A stretch of 64,000 nucleotides of DNA from Nymphaea colorata. Taxonomy: Eukaryota > Streptophyta > Magnoliopsida > Nymphaeales > Nymphaeaceae. This document shows positions 26,801-38,500 of this stretch, piece by piece. How positions within the stretch are numbered: position 1 is the first letter of the stretch; each line of letters opens with the position of its first letter. The position numbers and the translations under genes are program-made. The DNA lies in contig NC_045145.1 in the NCBI RefSeq assembly GCF_008831285.2, positions 13,202,802 through 13,266,801 on the forward strand, given 5' to 3'. Below the pieces are notes generated by a model. That model saw nothing but the letters and a program-made list of their open reading frames with translations. It searched no databases and was not told where the DNA came from.

Positions 26801-29800
26801 TGTCATCATCCAGGCTTTGCAGAAACCATGTACCGTAAATGAGACTTTTCTCACACACAGAAAGATGCACAAATTTACCTTCCCATCCTCGTGGCATACC
26901 TTATAAGATCAGAGTCATGCAAACACCTTTAAATTAATCTTCTATCTTCAGACTTTTCAGGTATACCTTTTAAGATATCTGATGGGACTTATCAAAACAA
27001 TGTTTATCTTAGCTTTGGTGTTTGGGCTTCAAAACTAGCACATTTTTTAGGCTGAATGTTATCACAAGAAATATACAATCTGAAGTTTTCTTTTCTTTGT
27101 TTGTTCCTGTTCCTGGTCTATCATTTTTCTTGCACAGAGATACAATTTTCTTTTAGTAACATGTCTACAAACATTTCTAATTCTGTGTAGGAACTGACCA
27201 TGAATTTCGGGTTGATGCCATGCATGATGCTATTTCTGAAACACTTCCGGAGCCTAATCGCCGGCTACTGCAGAGGTACACAAGTTCTTTTCTTGGATGA
27301 CATTGCTAGGCTAGAGGAAGCATTTTTTTTAATGGGCTAAAAGCGTTTTTCTTCTTTATGATTGTGAATTGGCTGTTAATTCTTTTATCTTAGTCACTTT
27401 CAGTATATTAGATTGTGTATTTGTTACTTTCTGCTAATTGAGTTGCTATGTGGTTTTTCAACTAATCAAACCTTGAACAATGAAAGCCTATGAGGTAACT
27501 TTTGTTTGCACAGATGTAGGCATCAATTTCAGTAGATTTAGTTGTCCAATTTATTTAGTATTATTCCATTACGTAAGACTATGCAAGTAAGTCTGACTAC
27601 CTTTATTGCATAATATGCTTCCAATTTTGAATTGGCGAAAGGTTATCAACTCAAGAATATGAGAGTGCTTCAAGAATAGCTTGAGCAATGTTATAAAAGG
27701 CGTAGCGTATCGCGTATCCGTCAGGCCGACCTATACGTCGTATCGTAACGTATCGCAAACGTAGCGTAGCGTATCATAAAATTAATTTTTTAATTGAAAA
27801 AAATATTAAAAAAACGAAAAAAATATAGAAAAATCATTCAAAATCTGAAAAATAAACGAAAAATCAGAAATCAAGAAAAATGTTTTCAAATATAAAAAAG
27901 ATCATATACGTAAGGAACATTCATGTGTATGACAACTCATTCAAAAATAATAAATCAGAGATTCAAAATAACATAATAAACATCCATCACAATCTTAAAC
28001 TTGAAAATTTTATAGAAACTTAGGACTTAGTGTCTTAGGACTTGGAGTCTTAGGACTTAGATTACATCACAATTTCATAAGTTCAAAACATATAGTTATC
28101 ATCTTTCATGATTCAACGATAATATCTCCCCAAATCGATGAATCCTCCATTATTTTTTATGAAAATGGACAAAATCTCTCCTTCCCACGTCTCTTGGAGT
28201 CTTTAAATACAAGAAGAAAGAGAGGGAGGAGTTTTTAAATTTTAAAAATTAAAGAATTTTGTGTTTTTCCCTGTATCATACGATACAGGGGTGTACCGTC
28301 CTTATCGTACGATACGGCCGATACGCTTACGATACATGTACATACGTATCGTACGATACGGATAACATTGAGCTTGAGTATTCATGTTGAACTTAACACA
28401 TCGAAACAAGTAAGTCCTATTAAAATGTTTTGTGCAATATGCCAGACTCTTTTGGATGAAGAAAGTAGTTTGTTGGATATTCAGGTATATGATTGACAGC
28501 CACACTTTTTTCGTAATATCTAATTGTGAAGCATGTGCCCTGCCAGGAACTGACAACCGCATTCAAGTTTATGCATTTGAAGTTGTAGACTTGTACAACA
28601 AGCACATGCACTCACACACAGAGATTTACACATGCACAACTTTGGTGTGTTGTCACTAAAGTTGTAGTTGCAGCTCATTACTGACGTGCACTTCCACGTA
28701 TTTGCCTATGGTCAATACAGTTCTTAGGTACAGTTGGAGTCCATTGTTTGCATTTACCATCAGTGGGCATGTAAATAGTGCAGATATGATTTTGGCGTTT
28801 GTTTTGCTATGTAATCCATTTGCTTGTGTATTTTGATAAATCTAAATGCCTTCACATCTCTGATTGTTGCACCTGCTGGCGCATATGTCTTGTTGCTTAC
28901 AAATGATTGTTCTATTTTTTTGTTAGATATATTCTACTTTATACTGTTGTCTTCATTTTAGGGTCCTCAAGATGATGATTGCTGTTGCTTCTCATAAATC
29001 TGAGAATCGGATGTCTGCACCAGCTGTTGCTGCATGCATGGCACCTCTACTTCTTCGTCCCCTTTTGGCAGGTGACTGTGAACTGGAGGATGCTTTTGAC
29101 ATTGGTCATGGTGGTTCTGCTCAACTTATGGCTGCAGCTGCAGCTGCTAACCATGCTCATGCTATCATTGCAACATTGCTGGATGAGTATGATGGCATAT
29201 TTGAAGTAAGATACATGCATTTTTTTCACCATTGACCTGAAAGTTTTAGACAATTTCTTTTCTGTTGTTTTCTGTGAATTCCTGCTTCGTTAGAAAAAAA
29301 CACATATTAAAGATATATTCTTTTGGTTTGAAGTTTGCTATCAAAGCAGTTGGTAATGAAAAAGTACACGGACCTCAATGTTACATTTCACTCTGAAAGA
29401 GCAAGCTGGTCTTGGAGGTTCACATTTTTATGAATTCTTCCTATAAGAAGATTTTTTTTGTTAGATTGACATTAAATACAGGAATTCAAAATATGGTTTT
29501 CGATTGAGTTACCAGAGAGTGCAAATTAGCTCACTTGGTCTCAACATGACGCACCATTTCGACACACACTTGAATTTGTGTGCCATCATTAGTACATCAA
29601 CAGGCTTGCTAGTGAAAAAGACGTCTTGATGATATGGATTCAGTGTTGGGTCTGTATATTGTCTAATGATCCAGGTGTGTACGTTTGTGAGGGTCCATAG
29701 CATACTTGTAATTCTGTATAAGTTATTGGTTGTATTAGTCTCATGTGTAATGTTATAATATAATGAAGGCTAGGGCACACCTAACCTTAAGGAGGCTGCT

Positions 29801-30406
29801 GTTTTCTGCTTAAGTTCTGGTCTACAATTTCTCATCATCTTCTTCAGTCATGACTCTGGAAATCGAAAAAGTATCAAAGTGGTCTTGGTTCTAGGGACAG
29901 CATGAATTCCTAAAGTTTTCTTCTCCGGTTAAACGTTATTGATTTCTCTGTTCTTTCCTCATATTCTGCCTTCTTTGTCTGAATCTGAACTTCATCTCTT
30001 GAAACATCTCTGTTCTCCTTAAATCTGAAAACTCTACCCTTTATTCTGAGTGTCATCTGCATCTTTGGAAATCTGCTCTATCTTTCACATTGTCAACCTA
30101 ATCCTGCACATCTGGTTTGTTTGTCTAATCTGTCCCACATATGTACGCTCAGCTCAGTATGCATCATAGGTGGATCTGGACCGAATCCAGATCTGACAAG
30201 GCAGATCTAACCCTTCTTACCAATACCAGGTGACTTATGTCAATTCATCTCTTGCCAGCAAATACTTTAAAAGTTTTCTGTTTACTTTGTGTTTGTATGC
30301 TCCTCTTAATTTTTATCCATAAGACTTAAATGCTATGTCACACGGGTACGGGTACGGACCATTTTCAAAAAACTTGGGTACGGGGTACGGCCGTATACAC
30401 ATGGAC

Positions 30407-30476
<70 letters not shown>

Positions 30477-32479
30477 CAAACAGAATAACATATTCACATT
30501 TCACACATATATATCAAAAAAATGCAAACAGAATAACACACAAACATAAATCATGGTCCAAAACACATAAATCATGGTCGAAAACACATAAATCATGGTT
30601 CAAAACACATAAATCATGGTCCAAAACACATAAATCATGGTCGAAAACAAACATCGGCATGAGTGCAGTACTCATTCGATGCCCTGCCGGCAAATGCAAT
30701 CCAGAATCGACATTCAACAATACCTTGCCGGCAAATGCAATCCACATTCAACAATATTCTACGACAGTGAAGAATGAAAAGGCCTCATATTCTAAGACAG
30801 TGAAGATTGAAGAATGAAAAGGAGGCATCTATTATATTTGAAAGGGATTTGAAGCCCTCTCGGATTGGTGGTTGGTCATCAAAGATTTAGGGACGTCGAG
30901 GCCTACGATTCAACATCTTGGTTCGTATTCATAGATTTGAAACACAGAGAGAGAGAGATTTGAAACCGTAGAGAAAGGGCGAGCCAGAGGGAGGGGTGAT
31001 GGGTTTTCACTTTCAGGCGAACAACACACAAAACCCGTCGCCGGTCGTTGTCGGCGGCGAAGGCAGGGGCCGATTAAAATGAAAACAAAAAATGTAAAAA
31101 ACTTCAGTCACCTCCTGTCTTCGCCGCTGCCGAAGCCGCAGTCGTCGTCGCTGTCGTCGCCGCTGCCGAAGACGCAGTCGTCGCTGCTGCTTCGTTGCCG
31201 GAGAGGTAAATGTTGCCGGAGAGAGACGAGAGGTAAGGAGTCGAAGGTTTCAATTTCGTTTTACCTTTTTCTTTTAACGTCAAAATATTTTTTAACGTTA
31301 AAATCAGTTAAACGTTTAAAAAAAATGGACAAAATTGGACCCGGTCAATGTTGACCGTGTCCAATTTTGGACGGATACGGTCCCGGGGCCGTACCTAGGC
31401 CCGTACCGGTACCGGACGTACCCGTGTTACATAGCTTAAATGTGATGTCCTCTTCTTTCCCATATGCAGCACAGAAGAGACTGTTAAGTGATGGTTATCT
31501 ACCTAAATCCACAAGCTTCTGTGTGAAACTTCTGTATGATATTATTGATTTGTTTCTTTTTAATTATTTCTCAAAAAATGACAGATTATTTATCTTAAGA
31601 GTGGGGTTTTAACTTTCGGAGGATGCTGGCATTTATGACAGATGCAATCCATTTATGATATGGGCAAACGGCCCTCTCTTAGATCTTGCTAGGCAAAATC
31701 ATCTGTCATATATCTATGAATCTGATCTGACCGTGTGTCTACGTTTTTTTTTTTATATATATATATATCTATACCTTATTCGATTTCAGCTAGCATCATA
31801 GTTTTATTCACATTTGCTCATTGTCACAGATAACTGCTTGCTTTTTATGTTTTAGCTTTCTAAATGCTGACTACAATTGCAGGATGATTGCTTGCAAAGG
31901 GAATCTCATTCGACTGATATGTATTCTGATTCAGAAAGTAATGGCAGCGAGGATTCAATGGAGGATGAGATTCTGGAAACTGTTGATGATGGATATCATG
32001 ATGTAGAGAATGACCTTGACCCAGACGATGATCCTGAACAATCATTTTGTGGAACACTTAGTGAAAGTAGCGACCATGCAGAAAGTGATGTATATGACTA
32101 TAAGGTTTGTTTTAGTAATCATTATTGTAGTTTTTAAGGCTGTTCTTGTTGGTGGCTGCTGTTCTGTGAACCCTGCAGCTGAAGTATTATGATGGTTTCC
32201 TTTGTTTTGCGTAAAACCCTGCATGTTTTTACTTTAAAATGCAATTGCAAATTTCTAGCTAGGTTATATTAACATCTATATGTTTCAAGGATTTTTCAAC
32301 ATTTTTGAGGTTTTCATTTTCAGCCTGACAAACAGCTCTTACAATATCTTTCATTACCAAAGTTTCGTATTTCATTCTCATGGGAAGTTTTTGCTCAAGT
32401 ATGAATTCTTCTTGTGAAAATTCTTAAAAAAATGCCTGACTTTTTTATGATATAAAACCATGCTCAAGTTTGAAATGGT

Positions 32480-32529
<50 letters not shown>

Positions 32530-35500
32530 TTTCTTCCTTTTCTAGTGCAAGTGGCTGAATGCAAAACATTCAAACATAGATGTGTTTTCTTTTATTTGTT
32601 CAAAATTGATTTCGTTCTTATTCAAATATGGAAGCACATTTTTGTGAGGGGAAATATATTTATTCCATCACTTTCATGAAAAATTTCACACCATCCTATA
32701 TGTGAAATTCAGAGTTTCTGACCATGGCTATATTGTCTTGTTTTTTTCATTATACATTGCTTCTGGTGGTGTTTGATTTCAAAGGTTTACAGATTATGAC
32801 TGTGTTCTCTGTCCTGCTTCTTCTTCTGGTAATTGTAGGTCTATGCTGGTGCTGATTCAGATGCTGATGCTCAAAATGATGGTAGCATGTGCAGATCTGA
32901 TCAGAAATCAACAACCGAAGTCCTTCCTTCATTAAAGGAATTAGTTATGGAAAATTTGACTGAAAATCACACTTCATCAGGTGTTTTTGCAAGTGAATGT
33001 CAGGATTCATTGGGAGATGATTCTGCTTTGGGAAGTCCAAAACAAGATGTATCTTCTTTAAGTTCATCATCATGCCTCACAAATACTTGTGACAAATTAA
33101 ATGCAGCTGTGCTCACTGCGAAAAGGCAATCAATCTGGGGACGAACTGCTGTAAGTGCATGATCCAGGCATATGAATATGAAGTTTTAGCACAAAAATGT
33201 TTTGCTTCAGTTCTTCATATTTTGGTTTTTCTAAGCCGTAGTTGGTGCTTTCTCTAAAGCTAGGAAACAAAAACATGCACATTTTAATAAATGTGCATTT
33301 TAAATTCTTAATCTGGAGTAGTAAAAAACAGTGTTATTAGATGCACACACATCACCGAGTGATGCATGTGCACGCGTTGCCGAGTGATGCATGTGCACGC
33401 ATCGCCGAGTGATGCATGCGCATCAGTCCAAATAACACACCACAAAATGAGATGATGCGTTATTGGCTTGATGCGTGCGCATCAAGCTTGTGATGCACAC
33501 TCATCAGCAGAAGCGTGGTTTGTGTGCATCAGGCACAAATGATTTTTTTTAGTTTTCGACATTTTTTTTAATATTTGACATTTTATTAATTTTTCACTTT
33601 CTCTCATTCATACCTTTTATCGTTTTTCTTTATGCTTGAGTGATGAGTTTTCTCAGTTCTCTCAATTTCCCCAGTTCCCCTTTTCTCTATCTTTTTCCCC
33701 TTTCACCATTTCACTATTCCACTGTTGGCTGTGAGAAGTCTCAGCCATCTCCGTGAGGGCTCCCAGCTTCAACTGAAACATTATTTTCTTGCTTCTCCCT
33801 TTTTCTGCTCCTCCACTCTCACAAGAAATGCAAGAGAAGCTTCAGAATTGCCGTGAGGGCTCTTTCTCTCTTATGGTCCAAAAATGCTACTCCTATTTCA
33901 ACCAGAACTCTTGGCTTCTCCTTTAGGCATTTGTCTCAAAAAACAGGCATTTAAAGCTGCAGATGGTAAAGCTTTAAGGTTTGTCTCCTAAAAGAGAAGA
34001 CCACTAATTCCTAATTTCCAATGAGAGGAACAACCCGTATGAGAAACCCATGTTCACTATCAAGTATGTCCTTGTTCAGTATCAAATGAAAGAACCCTAT
34101 GTATATGTGTGATTGTTTTTGTGTACCTAGTATGTGCGTATGGTAAGAGAGCAATGTTCTCCGCAAAATGTACTTTTGCTAGGTCCCTCATTTGTACCTA
34201 GTTGCTGGCATCTTGTTGTGTAGTTGTTGACTTGACACAGTATAACTTTATGGGAACGCCTTTTTTTTTTCTCATGATCATGTGCTTGGGTTGGACAAAT
34301 TAGCAATGTCTTAGTAATCAAGATTTCTTCTTTTGTATTTCTATAAGCTCATTTTTGACTACCTGTTGTTGTCAGGCAAGAAAGAATCTGGCCATGGATT
34401 CGATTGATTCTCACAGTGATGACGAGTAACCACCTTGAGCTCTTAATTCCTTATGAATAGTTTTGAGTATGCCTTGGTTATGTTTGTTGAGAAAAAAGAA
34501 AGCTGTCTGGTGGTGTCACATTGCTTGCATGTGTGTTTCTCTTTCTCTTTTCTTTTTCTCATTCAGCTTCTTTATGAAAGTATCATCCTAATCAATTGGT
34601 TTTTTTTTTTGGTGCATCAACCATATAAAGTTGATAATGCTGTTGAAATTGTAAACCCAAATGTACATTAATTTTAAACTATAAATGCTTGATCATGTGC
34701 TCATTTGAAGATGGGAATATGTAATCAAGCTATAATTTATTAGGTTGAAGTCTTGAAAATCATATTTGTGGCTTTGGCATGTGGGCACGCAATTTGGGTG
34801 GGGTAAACAGGATGCCCTACGTCCAATGGCGAAGTTCAGAGTATGGGACATTTTAGAAAATACTGCTCAACTTTTGAACAGTTTATTTCTTGATTACTGA
34901 AGCAATCCATTGATAACTTCCTAAGTCATTCGAGCAACAAATTTGTTATGACAAAGAAAAAAACTTCTATTCATATATCTGATATTTTGAAGCATGCTTC
35001 AAAGCATAATTTAGTTCTCTGACCTCTCCATGCAAATAAAAAAATTCAAGGTCATATCCATAATCTCTTCTGGGGATTTTTAATTTGTTTTATATATGAA
35101 TTGCTCAATTTATGAAGGAACGAATTCATTTAAGCTTGGCCATGAGCATAGCAAGAGATCTTTTTCCTAGATAGAGAAGGTACATGGATCTACCATCATG
35201 TTCCTTTCACTAGGGCAGCTATTTTCAATATATTTGATAAATTACGATCACATTATCTCTTACCAATAAACAGTTTTGTCATTCTAGACCATGCCAACTT
35301 AGTGAAAAGGGCTTACTCGTTTTGTCGTTCTCGACCACGCCAAATTAGCGAAGAATGGAAGGGCATTCTGATGGGTAAATCCTATAGTTCATCAAAACAA
35401 GACCAAGCATAATAGGCATTGAACTACACCAGAACATCTGGGTGGCTGACATTGTCAGCATGTTGGTTATTGAAGTTTTGAGTTTTTTTAATGTTCTACA

Positions 35501-38500
35501 TATGCATGGTTGGATGATTTGCCTTCAGGTTTATTTCACAATGAGAACCAACTAACTCTTTGCCTTCCATATAAAAGATGCAAAATGAGCAAGCCACTTT
35601 GAAAAGAGCCGACCCACACCAGGCTTGGGCCTATGGTCTAGCGGATCCCAACTTGCCCCCTAGCAACTTCGGCTCCAATCCTTAAAAAGATAGGAACCAA
35701 TCACTTAACAGTTCCCTTTATAAGTTTTCCAAGATTCTCCACAATTTTAGATACATGACTAAACTTTTCGGGTATTACAATCCACCCTCTTAAGGCACAC
35801 ACATCCGTGCGTGTGGGACCCCAGGTTTGAGGGTTGAACTTATCACTAATACCACTGAACCAAATGTTTGATTTGTGCATGTCATCCATGCATAGGGGCC
35901 ATGCTAATCTTCTTGTATCATTCCAATTTTAGTGGATGTCTCCAAAGAGTTTAATATTGTATCTAATAACCTAATATTGTATGGAATCTTGAGAAACTTA
36001 TAAGGGAGATTGTTAAGTGGTTGGTTGTCCTACTTCCTAATCTTTTTTAAGGCTGAAAGTGAAGTTGTTAGAGGCCGTGTTGAGATCCATCAAACCGAGA
36101 GCCTGAGTCCGGTTTGGGAGTGGGCCAAGTTATTACACTGGTATCAGAACTAGTTAAACATTTGAATTTGAGGTCCCACATGCATGGATGTGTGTGCCTT
36201 AAGGGACTAGATTGTAACACACCAAAATTTAGTCTCGTATCTAAGATTGTGAAGACTCTTGGGAGACTTATAAATGAGGTTCTTAAGTGATTGGTTATCT
36301 TGGGTTCTTAGCCTTTTTTGTGGCTGAAACCAAAGCTGCTAGGGAGTAAGTTGAGATCCGCCAAAATAGGTCGTGACACTTTTATTTAGTACATATTTTA
36401 TGAATGCAAACAATGAATTTATGTGTTTATTTGTCTAAAATATTGTTAGTTTATATACATGCATGTATGTATGTATATATGGCCATTTCACCGCATCCAA
36501 GTTTTTTAGAAATTATCTCGTGCCAATGTTCATACCAATGCCCATGTTGGCACCTGTACCCATGTGACATATTAAAATATATGCCTCGCGATATGGTTCT
36601 TTGAGGGTCAAGAAGACACCAACAGATGGTTGAAAGGGATGTCAAGTGTCAATAGATAGACTCACTTAACTCAAAAATTATCTGTTTCTTCAATTTCTGT
36701 AATGATACAGAATATTTAACTCCTATTAGGTCTGTAGCTTATACCCTTATACATTTTCTTTAGCATTCTCCCTTCTGGTGACCTATACAGTGAACCAAGA
36801 ATACGTCACCGTTAGCAGCAGATATATTGTTCTCATGGTGACTATGGTTTTAGTTTAGTCAACCCTATCAATGTTGAACAAACCACACAAGCTGTATCTC
36901 TCTCTCTCTCTCTCTCTCTTTGTGTGTGTGTGTGTGTATGTGTTTGTGGGACTCATTTCAATGGCAACAAATTGCTTCAAAATTTCTCAAAGGTAACAAA
37001 GTACAGTTGCACATTATTAATAGACATATATCCATTTCATTGAAAGGCATGTATTTTTATATAGTAAAAATATCCAAATGTTGAACCATTACCTAAGGCC
37101 TTCATGCTGAGATAGTTGTTTTCAGAAATTCATTACATGTTGGTTTTCAGGGCTTATATTATATTACACACTTAATGAATTGTGCTCATTTTCAGGATTA
37201 TGATTCAAAGGCTTGAGATCACTAAAAATGATCTTCAAAACAAAATTGCAAAGGAGGTGAACATTAAACACATGTTCTTCCTATTGGTAGCAAACTGTTG
37301 CTTCAGTTATCTTGAGTGACCAAGTTGTCTTCATCTGTAGGCAAAGGGGAATGCAATCTTGCAAGCAAGCTTGGAGAGGAGGAAGCAAGCTTTACATGAG
37401 CGTCGATTAGCACTTGAGCAAGATGTAAGTGTATGCATGCATGTGTGGGACAGAAAGGGAGGGGTGTTAGGGTTTTGCAGGGTGGGGTGTGGCAGAGGAG
37501 GGAAGGAAGTGTTTGTTACGTTATGAATAACAATTTCACCACTGCCTATTGTTCCTCTAATTTGTGTTATGTGGACACGCCAAAGAAAGTGGCTACACCT
37601 TTTTTCACACAACCAATGTATGTCACTCCACATGGCTTAAACATGTTTAAAATTATGAAGGTTGAGGAGGATGAATCATTATTCAAAATATTCCAAAGTT
37701 GTACTAAGCCTGATCAAGTCCAATTATTTTTTTCCCCATCCACTTCTTTGACTTGCTCCATTGTTACAGTTTCCAGATGTTCTTAGTTTACTCATGGCTT
37801 GTTATATACTTATATTTAGGGCTGCACAACGAGTCGAGCCAACTCGGGCTCGACTCGAACTCGCTCGAAAAAACTCGACTCGAGCTCGACTCGTTTATAA
37901 ACGAGTCGAGTTCGAGCTGAAAGTTAAACTCGAGTACGTTAATGAGTCGAGTTCGAGTTAGTCAAGCTCGACTCGATTAAACTCGACTCGACTCAATTTT
38001 AATTTTTTTTAAGTTTTCTTCTTTCTTCATTTTGTTTCCCTCTCGTTTTTTTCGTTTTTTTCCCTCTCATTTTTCTTCCCTCCTCTTCTTCTCTTTTCTC
38101 TCCCATACCTTTTCTCTTCTCCCGCCGCACACCGCATTTAATGCCAATGCCATTATCTCTCTTCCCTTTTTCTCTTTTCTCTCCCACGCCCTTTCTCCCT
38201 TCTCCCGCCGCATTTAATGCAATGCCATTATCGATGACACTGGGTGTTGTAAAACGAGCCATGGCATTTATGGCAGGTGTTGAAGGAATCGCGTGTGGAG
38301 AAAGAAATAAATGAGTCGAGCCGTTCGAGTCGAGCTCGAGCTTGGAAACAATTTATCGAGTCGAGTTCAAGTTAAAGTCATCAAGCTCGTGTCGAGCTCG
38401 AGTCGAGCTCGAGCTGACTAAATATAAGTCGAGCCGAGCTCGAGCTGGCTGAACTCGAGCTCGACTCGGCTCGTGTGCAGCCCTACTTATATTCTAGACT

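Noticed and set aside
30335-30817. 160-codon ORF with repeated KTHKSWS
   Set aside because: Produced by a (TA)n tract and a 20-bp tandem repeat inside a transposon.
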